A stretch of DNA of 55,730 nucleotides, from contig NW_013652611.1 of NCBI RefSeq assembly GCF_000499385.1, forward strand, positions 1 through 55,730, in the 5' to 3' direction. The notes beneath the pieces were generated by a model. That model ran no database searches. It had not been told where the DNA came from and saw only the letters and a list, made by a program, of their open reading frames with translations. A program made the position numbers and the translations under genes. Below, one piece after another: positions 1-11,207 of the stretch. Each line of letters begins with the position of its first letter. The first letter of the stretch is position 1. Source of the DNA: Eimeria necatrix. Taxonomy: Eukaryota > Apicomplexa > Conoidasida > Eucoccidiorida > Eimeriidae.

Positions 1-569
1 CCGCATCGGCGGGTCAGGTTTCATCTGACAACAATACAGGTCACGCATTGCTGTCACAAAACCAGTAACCCAAGACCAGGAATATGGAAGCCTGCATTGA
101 GGAGCGAAGCTCAACTCAATCCACTCGATCTATGGCGCTGCTGTTTTCAAACATACTCGACCAAACACACCTCAGAGAGATGAGTTAAGGAGCTTGTAGA
201 CACCAGAAGGGTGCAGCAACGCTACAAGTAGCGCGCACTTAAACCCAGCGCCCATATTCTAGACAAGAGGCGCTGTCGCAAACTATAGCAGCTGAGCTAA
301 AACAACTACATCTACGCAGTTCTACAGCTATTTAAAGCATCCTGTAGGTTAAACAAATCTTAAACCGCATGTCCTAGTTCATAGCATGGCAGCAAAAAGA
401 ACGCAACCTCCTCCAGAGGGCAGCCCTGAGCAAACCCATGAACTTGTAAGGCAAGCTGTGCACTCGGCAATGCAGCGACCTCTGATCTCACGATTTTCTG
501 TCACCTTAACAGGGCACCACTTGCTGTATTTTGCCGCGCCTCCTCTCCTGCTCAACTCAATGATCTGGT
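1..569. other. Left edge, no gene seen
   Basis: No reading frame here resembles a known family or shows convincing splice signals. It lies downstream of the minus-strand L3 gene and so contains its 3' untranslated region and spacer. Short frames at 379-648 and 386-595 overlap each other on opposite strands and look like chance openings. Confidence 0.5.
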
Positions 570-3437
570 TTAAATTGCTGCCGTGCGCTTCGTAGGTCCA
601 TAGAACTTGGCTTTCTCGTCGGAAGTCTGGAAGCGGCCATGGCCCCACTTTGAGGAGGTATCGATGAATTTCAGGTGAATATTTTCCAGAGCCCTGCGAG
701 AAGTACGCGGTACGAGGGTCTTGCGCATTGTTATAGGTCTCTTCTTGCAGCCCACGATGCAGCCCTTGATCATGATGAAATCGCTCCTGACCTCTCCATA
801 ATGAGGGAAACCACCCATCGGCGTGATACGCTTCTCGGTGAGATCAGCGTCGGTGGAGCCATTGCGAGGATCGCTGCCGCTGCCAATGCGATACACTTTC
901 TTGTTCATCTCCGTGCGGTGGAAGTAGCCCTTTTGACCGTGACGCGGCACTTGGAACTGCACTCTGGCAGGGTGCCAGGCTCCAATGCATGCAACCTTAC
1001 GCAAGCCACGATGGGTCTTGCGAGGTAGGCGGGTCACACCGAAACGAGAAACCACGCCCTTCACCCCGTGGCCCTTTGTCACACCAATCACGTCCAGCAT
1101 TTCATCTTGCTCGAACACGGCGCTTATCGGCACTGGTGATTCGAACATCTTGGTCACGAAATCAACCTGTGTGCATTTCAACAAAAACTGGAGAACTTGA
1201 CAATAGAAACCACCTCTACAAAACGTAGATTTTATTAAGAAATAGCGCCAAATTGAAACGAAATAAGAATCGTTCGCCAAATGCATGCTCGTGAACCCAT
1301 GAACGCTGGACTGTTCGGCAAGCAACTTCATGCTGTTAGCAAAGTTCCGAATTCTCCTCTCACCTTCTCTGCAACAGTACCACCATTGACCTGGATCTCC
1401 ATGATGTGCGCCTTTCTGAGTCCTGTGGGAGTCTTGCTAGGCTGTGTGTGGCAGATCGCCCTAATAACCGCACAATGCTGCTTTATGGAGTCGATTTCAG
1501 CCTGCATCTTGTTATTCTCAGCGTATTTTTTCGAGTAACGAGTGAATGCCTTCTTTTTGCTCTTGTACCAGTTCTTGTAGAACCGACGCCGGCACTCTTC
1601 GCTCAAGTGTCCAGCCCAGACAGTCGATAATGCACGTAGGCCCTGGGGAGTCTCAATGTAGCCAACCAAGCCGACGCAGACCATTGGAGGCGACTCCACA
1701 ATTGTGACCGCCTCTACAACCTCTTTTTTGTGCAGCTCTGAGTATATAAAAAAGCACGTCGCCCCACATTAATCCTGATTCATAAAAGCCAGTCACCATG
1801 AACAACCTAACACGCTCATTTCAACGCATTGGCACTTCCATGCCACTCCCCAGTATGTCCCCCATAAGCCAATGAATTTTCACCTGACGGCGATATTGGC
1901 AATACATGTCATGCACTGCTTTGGGACAACCACTAATCGCGCATTCAGAAGAGATCAACTCAAACCATCCGATCTACGGAGCTACTGCTCCCAAAAAGTC
2001 TCAGGGAGCCTTTTGGCTAGCAGAATTGCAGGATTGATGATAGTTCCAATTTAAATCCATCACATCGATATCCTGAACGATCCATTTCTCTAGAAATACA
2101 TCATCAGCAAGATAGTAGGACAAATGACACAAATGCAGCTATCAGATGGTGATGCATGGATTCCTAAAATCGTCATGCTGGATCAGACGAATGGGTGAAA
2201 GTGTTATCATCAATCGGCTTGATCAAGCTGTTGGGGAGATCAGCAATGAAAATATGCAACCAAAAACGGGTACAGAACAGAGATCTCACATCAAACGCAC
2301 GGAGAAGAGCACCAAACAAACTTCGCGTGAAAAAATCGGCGCCAGTGCGCTATCCTCAAAAGCAGGCTTGCACTCAGACCAAAAGGCGTGCCCCATTCAA
2401 TGCGATGATTTCTCAACAACTATCCTAACTGTTAACACATTAAGAACAGCCATCCAAACTCTCCACAGCAGTCCGCACACGTTTAATCCGTTAACTACGA
2501 AGGTACCAAAAAGAGTCCTAGTCGGGGCGTAGCCGCCCAGTCCAAAGTAGACTGTTGTTATGTCCAGTGCGTAACGACAGTGTTTTGGTCATTGGGTTCT
2601 GGTCCTTATACCTTCGGACGTAACTCCTCGCTTCGAGTTGAGTTAGGTGAGCTAGATACCGCGACGACAAAAGTTTGTATGAGTTGGTTTGTGTGGAGTC
2701 TCTCTACTCAATTCCTCGAACATCTGTCGTCTTCCCACGTCGTTGCGATGTTCATCGCGCGTAAATTTGGGTCGCGGATGCACTCCAACGCCAATGAGCA
2801 GCCTCCTACAAAGCACAAGAATCTCTGTCGGGCGCATACAACAGATGTGCGGTGAACCCATAACGTACTTGAACCAGGACGCTCCACCTCGCGGACAATG
2901 TGCGTCATGCCGGCCTTGTAGCCCATGAAAGCAGTGAGGTGGGGAGGCTTCGAAGGGTCATCTTTGGGGAATGCCTTTACTGAATACAGAGAAAATGCAT
3001 ACAAGATGGAACTCGATGGAACGAGAGTGGTTGACTTCAGTAACGCGCACTTTCCCGCAAGTGTACGCTGTTCCGGGGATTACTCATCTGCCGGCACTGG
3101 AAAGCTACGATGCGCATAGTAGCAAGAAAACTAATGACAACAGATCTACTGCCTTCCACAAGAGGGAGAAGAACCTATCAACCATCTATCTGCACCGTTG
3201 CGAGGCTGAAGGGTGGTAATCGTGCTCTAAACTGGCGGCTCTCTGCGATTGAAGAATCGACCAATAAGGCTGCAACATGTAAACTGCAGCACTTAGTAAT
3301 TTTGGTGCTTTAGTAATCAATTCAGCCGAAACAGCTTGATCAAACTACCTACCTTTTCCCCTATGGCGGCGGCAGCGCTTCCGGGGGCAGAAGCCCAGAG
3401 AACCGTGGCGCGGCCTTTCGAACTTCCTGTGGGACAT
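570..3437 (-). CDS. RPL3: 60S ribosomal protein L3 (uL3), 4 exons
   Basis: This is a core protein of the large cytosolic ribosomal subunit that reaches toward the peptidyl-transferase centre. Exons read on the minus strand are 3437-3353, 2979-2869, 1737-1364 and 1166-570. All junctions are GT-AG and the phases close, giving 388 residues, the normal length for eukaryotic L3. The start ATG at 3437 gives [16 protein letters not shown], a typical L3 N-terminus. Exon 2 carries [19 protein letters not shown], exon 3 the [20 protein letters not shown] block and [14 protein letters not shown], and exon 4 [16 protein letters not shown] and the terminal [17 protein letters not shown]. The stop is TAA at 572-570. 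Intron 2 is long (1,131 nt) and holds only chance frames. A constitutively expressed single-copy gene is expected. Confidence is very high for identity and high for exon limits. Confidence 0.96.
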
Positions 3438-4878
3438 CTTTGAGTAAAAGTGAAAAAGAATCCTACAGAATTCCACAGGAGTCAACCCTAAACTCTTCTC
3501 TTTCCTTTCCCCCACACGGCTTTCTAAGCTGATGGTAGCTGGGGGTGCGCCTGCCTCAGCCGCAGCCATTGCAACCCCCACAGCCTCTGGCTGCGCAGCT
3601 CTGGGCCTGTTGGTAGGCCATGCATGCGCGGACCCCGCTACAGAGAAATGAAGGTAAAATGAATGCAATTTCTGGTTCTTTACTTTCTCAAAGGATTTCA
3701 CGTCATCTTTAGGGAGTGTTTGTGATTTAAGGCTTGGTATGGAAGCTCCGCAGTGTAATACACACCACTAGGTAGAGGTCGTGTGCATCTAGATACACTG
3801 GGAAGCTCTTGCAGGAGATAGCCATGGCCAGGACCTTGAGATTGCCTTTTTGAACGATAATAGGTTTAGGAGAGCTTTTGCTCTGGATTTAGGGACAATG
3901 TCATGCAACGATTGCCTTGAAAACGTCTAGCTGCATGTGTGTAGGAGAGAAGTGGCCTCATCTTCGCCAAGCAGAGATCAGCTTGAATTTTACAGATAAA
4001 TCCTTTATTCTGAAATGAGTAACGAACGGAACAGCTGAGGCTCTTCCCGTGCAAGTCATGGTATTGGAGCCCTGGCGTACATAATTGCAGCCTGCGAAGA
4101 AAAAGCCTCTTAAGACCTGTTGTGTGCATACGCTAATTACGAAGTTAGTGACTAAGATGTATGCAGAAAAAAGTATAGCAACTAATACAATGCGAGCTCA
4201 CAGGGCCTAACAGACACCACAGCGAATAAGATATGCCGAAATTAAGTCTCTAAACTCGTGAACGGCTGGGGGCATCCACCCCGCCCTGCAAGCAACCTTT
4301 TGACGAGCTACGCTAGTATTATACCACTGAAGAGCTTCAGAAGTATTAAGAAGGCTGGTTTGGTAGGGCATTGCTTCCCAGCTCACTTTACAGTATGCGG
4401 AAGCGACCCATATGACTAAACAAGCAATTTTTGAAGGGCGCTGGACGCGTGCCTGTAACCATCGTTAAGTGAGGCTCCCAAAACCCCGTATATTCATCTG
4501 GAAGGGGTTTGCGTTAAAAGCGTGCAAAGGATGTTGCCAAAGTGCGAGAAGAGTAGAGCAAGGGCAACATTGTTCCATACTTGTCGAATGAGAGCTCTTG
4601 CTTCGCTTTGCTTCATCAATTCGCTGAGGCTATAACTCTCCTTCGTGCTGCTTTCTTTCCGGGGCACCCTTTTAGTCGTCTCAAGAACTGGAGTTCTTAC
4701 AGGAAGCCCTTAGCTTATCCGTAGTTACTACCCATGCTGATGCTTGTGCTGTCCACTGTCTCATACTATAGTCGCAGCACCGCAGTCTCTATGCCTGCCC
4801 TATGACTTCAAAACCTTGTAAGGGGTGAAAAGTACCCACTTATATTAACTGCAGCCAGTAGAATGCTAAGGTTCACGG

Positions 4879-5062
4879 GGGTGGCTGCACGCCAAGCTAT
4901 TATATAATACCAACCAACTCACTGTTTGCCGCGACGATGGGGTTCAGCTAAACGGTCATAGGAATAACGGAGGTGGCTGCATGCGAAGCTAATATATAAT
5001 ACTAACCAACTCACTGTTTGCCGTGATGGTGGGGTTCAGCTAAGCGCCCATAGGAACAAGAG
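4879..5062. repeat. 92-bp tandem duplication, two copies
   Basis: Two adjacent copies with a 92-bp period, about 4879-4970 and 4971-5062. Each contains GTGGCTGCA, an AT-rich ATATAATAC core, CCAACTCACTGTTTGCC or its close equivalent, and GGGGTTCAGCTAA. The copies differ at about ten positions, so this is an older duplication. No coding role is visible. Confidence 0.85.
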
Positions 5063-5322
5063 ACTGACACAGCTACATATAACACGGTGAAACGCAAAAG
5101 GTTTAGTGCATACCTGGTGGGAAAAGGTTTCGAAAAGTTTGAGAGATAAGCGCATTAAGCAAGAGAACAGAAGGGGGGAGGCTAATACCGTCTACAGGGC
5201 CGCGCCATAAAGGGGCTCAGAGGTTTCTTCTTAGCGAGCTACAGTCGCGGTAGCGGTGGGTCAGACTTTGAGAAACTTGGAAAATATCAGGGCAGAACTA
5301 CTTTGATAGTAGTGCCAAGATA

Positions 5323-5632
5323 CCCCACTGTGCCAGTGAGCTTGGGCAAGTTTGCTGCTGAGCCAGACCTTACCGCCTACAGCGCGCTCCAATCCGTGCC
5401 TTTTGGAGTCTGTGTATGCCTTGTGCTTTTAATATACACATACGATATAATTGTGTGCATGGCCATGGGACTGTCGACCCCACTGTGCCAGTCAGCTTGG
5501 CTAAGTTTGCTGCTGAGCCAGAGCTTACCGCCTACAGCGCACTCCACTCCGTTCCTTTTGGAGTCTGCGTATGTCTTGTGCTTTTCATATACACATACGA
5601 TATAATTGTGTGCATGGCCATGGAACTGCCAA
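5323..5632. repeat. 155-bp tandem duplication, two copies
   Basis: Two adjacent copies, about 5323-5477 and 5478-5632. Each begins CCCCACTGTGCCAGT, passes through AAGTTTGCTGCTGAGCCAGA and CCTTTTGGAGTCTG, and ends ATAATTGTGTGCATGGCCATGG. Differences are few. Reading frames run across it on both strands because the period is not a multiple of three and stops are rare, so those frames were not taken as genes. Confidence 0.88.
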
Positions 5633-6382
5633 AGTAGTTTAGGCACAGGAGGGGTTGTGCATGCCAAGCGACAGTCATTCTTGAGGTCCATACCCGTGAG
5701 ACTGCTTTGTAGAATCATGACTTGAAGTGTAAAGATTCTGTGAAAGCATGGTATTTACAAACTTATACTAGAATAGCCATATTGAAGGCCACTACGGGCG
5801 GGGAAGCAACGCCTCCCGCCCCCTTCCGCCCCGCTTCTCGTACTGAAGGTACGACCAAAGCATCTGCACCGACATACAAAGTATATATTCAGTTTGACTG
5901 TCTGTCTGTGGGTAGTTAGTAGACGACCTGTCCCGCATGATGTTGAACTGGGTGCACAACTGCTAGTACAGCTACAGTAGTACTGAGAGGCATTGCCAAA
6001 CCGCCCTACGGACCCGTCCCTGTGCATAATTTACACTTTAACCTGATTGAGGACTATGTCAAAAACTCAGTTAGGCTCCTATACGTGGGTTGCGTGCCCA
6101 ATTGTAGTACCCCACACCTGGGAGCGCTAGTGTGTCACAATTCTAGTGAGATGCGCCAGAAATGGTTGAGCACAAAAGACTTACGAATGCCTATGTTGGA
6201 GTGTAAGTGGAGACCAGCTCTCCAGTTATGGCTTTTGCACTCTGGCTTCAGTGAAACCCATTGATTCTTCAATCGCCATGTATCAAGATGAACAGAGAAG
6301 AGCCTCTCAAGTGCCCAGTATTCGTCACAGTATTTCGGCCTTCCAGGGTATAAACAGCCTTTTATAAGTTGTACGCTTAAAC

Positions 6383-6580
6383 TTATGTGAAAAATAACGC
6401 CATGGCGCATTGAATCACAGTGCAACGATGAAAGTACTGAAGACTCCGGGGCTCATCGTTGTTGCGGTGCCGAAACTTTGTCAGCCCCATAACGTATCTG
6501 CGCCCGATTTGCCCGATATACTTCAAATTCAGTTCTTTAAATTGTTTATGTAGCTGAAGACGGACCTCCAGCAGCCGCAT
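6383..6580 (-). CDS. Possible small basic protein or exon
   Basis: A minus-strand frame with an ATG at 6580 encodes 65 residues. The first 50 look like genuine protein: an amphipathic, charged stretch (LLEVRLQLHKQFKELNLKY) followed by IGQIGRRYVMGLTKFRHRNN. No family was recognised. It may be one exon of a split gene: no partner exon was found, and the last ten residues could be intron read-through. The opposite strand is not open in a competing way. The call rests only on sequence texture, so confidence is low. Confidence 0.28.
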   Translation of the reverse strand: MRLLEVRLQLHKQFKELNLKYIGQIGRRYVMGLTKFRHRNNDEPRSLQYFHRCTVIQCAMALFFT

Positions 6581-7264
6581 GTCCCAGTGGTGACTCTAGG
6601 GTTCGTGCAGGGCGCTTCGGGCGCCTTCCTGTTTTCTCAAGGCAGCAAACAACGTATCGCAGTGTTTCAAAAGTAGTCAAGGACTGAGATCACACTTTTC
6701 TAATCTTGGTGCTCAAAAAATTGGCACTAATCTACAGGTCGAAGGACTGACACTGTTTCCCCACAAATGGGCATTCATGGTTACACCGATACAGCGATTT
6801 CACACCACAGGACAAATTGCCCCTAAGCTAAGTGTCGACCTCACCGCGCTTCTTTGCGCCAACTTCCTGCTCTGAATAAAAGTGGGTTCTGTTGGACTCT
6901 CGTTGTGCCATTCTAATGCCTTAAATAGGCACTGAATACCGTATCAAGGAGGCTGGACCTCTCTGGTCTTCTGTCAGCAAGAATGCTCCACTTACACCTG
7001 GTAAATATGCTTCTGAGCCCAGGGGGTGTTCTAGATGCTCAGTAGGCATTAGCGTTATTTCGGTGGGCACTTTTCGTTTCCGCAGTTCGTGAAACTGGGG
7101 TGACGGCGCCCGTTAAGGATTGTGCAGAGAAATCTACCTAAAAGTGCTTCTCCATCAATTGCCATTACGACGGCAAGTTTGAATTTACATTTGCGCTCGA
7201 TTTGACCCTATCCGAATTTACGTATTAGAGGTGGAGACGCGCATGAAGTTCTTTTGGTGCTGCC
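6581..7264. other. Spacer upstream of the 944-codon gene
   Basis: No coding frame was found. The stretch must include the promoter and 5' untranslated region of the plus-strand gene that starts at 7265, but no defined motif can be pointed to. Confidence 0.45.
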
Positions 7265-10099
7265 ATGGAGGCAAGTCGGAGTCATACTTCCCAGCAACGA
7301 ACCTTATCGGACAAAAATAATCTTCAACAGAGCTTCACAGCCCAAGAATTTGTCAGAGATGCGGGACCCATAGAACTTTACTTGCTTCATCGGCAAGCGA
7401 GGAAAAAGCCGTCGGCGCCGTCCGCTTTCCTTCTGTTAGCAGTGACACTAGCATCCTTAGCAACGACATACGTTCTGATTCGCTGCTTTTATGCCATTGC
7501 GTATATTCAGCGGCATGGTACCACGCATAGGCTTTTGGCAAGCGGCGGCTTTTATCTGGACTACTCTTGTTTGGGGGAAGGAGACCAGGATGAAGAAGAG
7601 GAGGAGTCGTATGCGCTGCAAGTTCAACGCGAGGGAGCTTCCGTATCGTTGAAAGGGGATGAATCGCCAACAGCACCTCCACGGGTACGGGATGATAGTG
7701 ACCTAGACAAATGGGGAAATCGGCAGTTGCCTGAAGACGTACGAGACAGATTTGCATCCTTCCTCCAGCGCATCGAGCACAGTGCTGTCCTCTGTGAGGC
7801 ACTGCTGCCAATGCTCAAACCTGAACACGCTATTCAAATTACAAATGTAATGTTGAGGATACTGGTGGCTCAGCTCGGTGTCCTATCGCTGAATCCGCCG
7901 GATCTAGAGCCTCAAAGGGCACAGGCAGGTGGGAGACTGCTACTTTTGGCATATAGAGGCAGAGAACGGTCCGGCTGTTACACTTATCTACAGTTTTTTC
8001 TGAATGAAAACGTTTGGCTGCGGAATCTAGCTGAGGCAGTGTCAATGCCTCGCGCAGACGCCCTTGAAATGGCCCCCCATCATCATAAAAAGAGGGTTAC
8101 CGGGGTCCTTCGAGAGATTTCGATTGTAAACATTTACATCGTGGCTGCCTTGGGCGGTTTAGAGCGTATGAGCCGAAGAGCTGTAGGATACTTGGATGAT
8201 TCCGCTGTAGAAACCCAACTGCGCGTATTGGAGGCTGTTCAGGGTGTGCAGCTTCGTCGCTTCTTGACTGACAAAACGACTCACTGGTTTCTTCGGTACT
8301 GTCAAAGGAGAACCCATAATTACATACTTTTCACGCGAGAGCAAGAACAGCTTTACGCGTCAAACAATTATACTTCAATGAAAGAGTTTCAAAACGAACT
8401 AGAACAGAAGGTACAAGAGGCTGGAGGTCTCCCTTGGAACCCAAATTGCACAAATATAGACCTAAGCAGGGGCAGGTCAAGGTACAGAAGAAGGCAATAC
8501 CGAGAGACACCAAGTTCCGGTTCTCATTTTGAGGTGCTGCAGGGCACAAGTGGTTTCCCATCAGGCCACTCTCCAAGTCTAGGCGACTGCGGAAGTACTA
8601 CTGGTGGAAGCAGTCAACAGCGTTTAGCCACCTCTGTCGACCATCTCATCGGCGCGCGTGAGTTTGAGGAGGCCGCTCTAGTTTCCGGAAAGCCTCCTGG
8701 TTCTCGCTTTGGAGCTCAGCAGCAACAGAGGGACCAAGGTACTACACAGCCACTTGTACAAGCAACACCTTGGCCGGCAAGCGAGCCACATCACGCGAAG
8801 CCACGCGGTTCTTCCAACTTAACGCTCGAAGGTCTTTTGGGGCAGCATAGAGTGGAAAATAATTCAGGTTCTCATACGCTTCCCCACCCTGGCTCTCGTA
8901 ATGCACCACTCACTCAAAGCTTTGTGCAGCCAACTGCGCACCATGGTACACGACCACGTATTTCGACGCCAGGACTTCCGATCTTATTTTCTTCAGCGAT
9001 TCCAGGTGGAGAGCGCAGGAGGTCAGGTGCCCCTAACAGCATGCCTTCCCAGACCGCTGCTTTTTCAGGTTTTGGACGTCAGCAAAGTTTTGGGAGCGAC
9101 ATGGTGTTGCAGACGACACAAACAGGTCGAAGCCCAACTTTGCCAGCTACTCTGGTCCGTGGTTCATTTCCCGGAGAACCAAATTTCCCATGGATGCCAA
9201 CGCATCCACCTTCAGCCCCTCGAAGCACGCTGCCTCGAGCGCAACATGGATTCTCCGACACAGCTGCACAACGGTGGTCGTACGCTGAGATTATTCCGCC
9301 ACCAAGCACAGCACAAGTTCCCCGAATAAGCGGAAATTCACATCAGGACCAATGGATCCCCGAAACTGGCGATAATAGGATCACCGGCACCTCTTCACCA
9401 TGGGGGTCAATGAGCGAGCCTTCAGCTCCTTCAAGCATGCTGCCTGCAGTTGGACATGGAATATCTTCAGTACACCTGCCCGCGCAGCCAACTCTGTCTA
9501 GCACAGCACAAATGCTTCGCGGAAGCGGAAAAACCGGCCAAGCGCATCATGAGCGATCAACTACTGTTCCAGGGAAGTCGGCGGCGACAGCGTTGGCAGG
9601 TGCTTTTGGCTCTGGGGGCCTCCAGAGACTTCAACTGCAGACAGGAAATTGGATCCCACCTTCCTATCATCCGTGGCTTACTGGGGACTCCGAAGCAGTT
9701 TCCGCATATCCTTTGTTTCACCCACCTTTCCCCACACAATGGCAGCGACGTTCATCAGGACCCATGTCACAAGCGACAGGTCAGGGGCTTGGCAGTAGTT
9801 GCTCTCCGTTTGCAACGCAAGCAGCAATAATGCAGAGTAACACATCATCTGGTAGTTCGCTGCCGGAAGTGAGTAGCAGCGTGGATTTCAACAGCACCTC
9901 TGGCAGAGCTGGTGAAAGTGAAGTTCCTAGCCAGCTGCCGCCTACGACAGTAGGTTGGCTTGGTGGTCAGCCCATGCAGCAACCTCCTAAGAATCAGGGA
10001 CAAGAAGAAGACGAGACGGTTCTCAATGAACTTTTAGAGGCTATTGAGAAGTTTGGAGGCGTAGATTCTGGCGCCGAAGGTCCGTTGGAGAACAGCTAA
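7265..10099 (+). CDS. Single-pass membrane protein with disordered C-terminal half, function unknown
   Basis: An uninterrupted 944-codon frame; the ATG at 7265 is the first in frame. The N-terminus is polar and basic (to about residue 50), followed by one hydrophobic segment at about 53-78 (APSAFLLLAVTLASLATTYV and onward). There is no cleavable-looking signal before it, so a signal-anchor topology is likely. A short acidic stretch (DQDEEEEE, about residue 107) follows. Residues 160-380 look folded and helical, with well-spaced hydrophobics (ALLPMLKPEHAIQ, RFLTDKTTHWFLRYCQRR). From about 390 to 910 it is rich in Ser, Pro, Gly, Gln and Thr and is probably disordered. The last 35 residues are acidic. 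No family was recognised. It resembles the large intronless conserved-hypothetical proteins of Eimeria in style; that is an impression, not a search result. Neighbouring housekeeping genes give no clue. Confidence 0.85.
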   Translation: MEASRSHTSQQRTLSDKNNLQQSFTAQEFVRDAGPIELYLLHRQARKKPSAPSAFLLLAVTLASLATTYVLIRCFYAIAYIQRHGTTHRLLASGGFYLDYSCLGEGDQDEEEEESYALQVQREGASVSLKGDESPTAPPRVRDDSDLDKWGNRQLPEDVRDRFASFLQRIEHSAVLCEALLPMLKPEHAIQITNVMLRILVAQLGVLSLNPPDLEPQRAQAGGRLLLLAYRGRERSGCYTYLQFFLNENVWLRNLAEAVSMPRADALEMAPHHHKKRVTGVLREISIVNIYIVAALGGLERMSRRAVGYLDDSAVETQLRVLEAVQGVQLRRFLTDKTTHWFLRYCQRRTHNYILFTREQEQLYASNNYTSMKEFQNELEQKVQEAGGLPWNPNCTNIDLSRGRSRYRRRQYRETPSSGSHFEVLQGTSGFPSGHSPSLGDCGSTTGGSSQQRLATSVDHLIGAREFEEAALVSGKPPGSRFGAQQQQRDQGTTQPLVQATPWPASEPHHAKPRGSSNLTLEGLLGQHRVENNSGSHTLPHPGSRNAPLTQSFVQPTAHHGTRPRISTPGLPILFSSAIPGGERRRSGAPNSMPSQTAAFSGFGRQQSFGSDMVLQTTQTGRSPTLPATLVRGSFPGEPNFPWMPTHPPSAPRSTLPRAQHGFSDTAAQRWSYAEIIPPPSTAQVPRISGNSHQDQWIPETGDNRITGTSSPWGSMSEPSAPSSMLPAVGHGISSVHLPAQPTLSSTAQMLRGSGKTGQAHHERSTTVPGKSAATALAGAFGSGGLQRLQLQTGNWIPPSYHPWLTGDSEAVSAYPLFHPPFPTQWQRRSSGPMSQATGQGLGSSCSPFATQAAIMQSNTSSGSSLPEVSSSVDFNSTSGRAGESEVPSQLPPTTVGWLGGQPMQQPPKNQGQEEDETVLNELLEAIEKFGGVDSGAEGPLENS

Positions 10100-11207
10100 G
10101 CGTTTGGTTGTGTTGCACCAAAACTCAGTACGAACGTCATTGGATGCTCAGTGGAACAAATAGGTGAAAGCTGTCTTGTTACAGGCATCGCTAGAATGCC
10201 TGCGTGTTTCGCGCGTCGACAAAGTTCAAAGCATGACATGCAGAAGCCGTTTATGTGGGTCCTGCAATGCATGCAAAAGCATCGGATTCGTGGCAGGCGG
10301 TGCTTTGGCCCTCCGTGCGCATAGCCTCTTTCTTCTGTACCTGGTACAAATGCATGTGATTACGAGACTACCTAATAACACCATGTGATTTTTTGTATCG
10401 AAGACTCTCGCTGCCCGGTTCTACCATGTGCCGTCATGCTTTGGTCAGCGTGATGTCTTCAATATGGAGGCAGTCTTGAGAGCAGGGTTTTGTGACTTCT
10501 CTGCAGTTGCTGCTCCGTTAGCCTCTAACGTGGCATATAGCATATGCGCTTCGTAGCGGGATGAAGCTCATAATCAATTCTCCGGTGCGGCGAAAATTGG
10601 TATGAGCTTAATCCGGCTACCAAGAGTTATATCCACCCCTTTCAGCGCGCGTCTCCACAGTGTTACTTTGCAGCAAATGTATCTAGTAATCACTTCCAAG
10701 CGGGATCTGGGCTTACCGTTCCATGGGATTCTACAGGTGCATACGAGGAGATATGCGATGAGCAACCAGAGCATTAGCTTTCAATGCAGTGGCGTACTGT
10801 TGCATTATAGCTGTTTCTATTCTGGTTCTATCTTTAAAAGGCTATACGCCTTGAAACGAAGCGAAAAAGCATAAACAAAGGCATCCAAATCCGTTTCCTG
10901 AAGGAGTAGTGGCGTATTGGCGAATTTTCCCTTCAAACCTCCATCCATGGAAGTGAGAGCTTCAGCGCAACTCTGAAGAGAATCCCGCTATGAGCAGTGG
11001 TCTCGCCTATGGATGAAAAGCATTGGGGGGTCGGACGACTTATACCGGACGCGCTCTAAGTTCTTGTGTAATGCCAATCGGCAAATGTGGTGTCCTGTTG
11101 CAGTTATTTTCGTAGCTTTCTCGTGCACTATGAAGTGTAGGAAGGGGAACCATACGGCTGTGGGAGTTCACCAAGTATTCTGCGGGTTTTTTGTTCTGCG
11201 TGTTCTG
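10100..11207. other. Spacer, no gene seen
   Basis: About 1.1 kb after the membrane-protein gene. Frames at 10164-10388, 10602-10874 and 11013-11264 are short, lack family motifs and have no matching splice partners. It contains the 3' end of the upstream transcript. Confidence 0.45.

Larger units (their letters stand above)
3438..6382. other. Non-coding spacer with tandem duplications
   Basis: About 2.9 kb upstream of L3 without a recognisable gene. It probably holds the L3 promoter near 3440-3700, but no defined element could be recognised. Two tandem duplications (entered separately) lie at 4879-5062 and 5323-5632. Frames at 3866-4129, 5722-5919 and 6022-6264 have no recognisable content. 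Confidence 0.5.

Noticed and set aside
4879..5632. CRISPR array
   Set aside because: Only two long adjacent copies each, no short regularly spaced repeats with spacers, and the genome is eukaryotic.
5303..5718. Three overlapping frames across the 155-bp duplication
   Set aside because: They exist on both strands and repeat because the DNA repeats; no independent protein signal.
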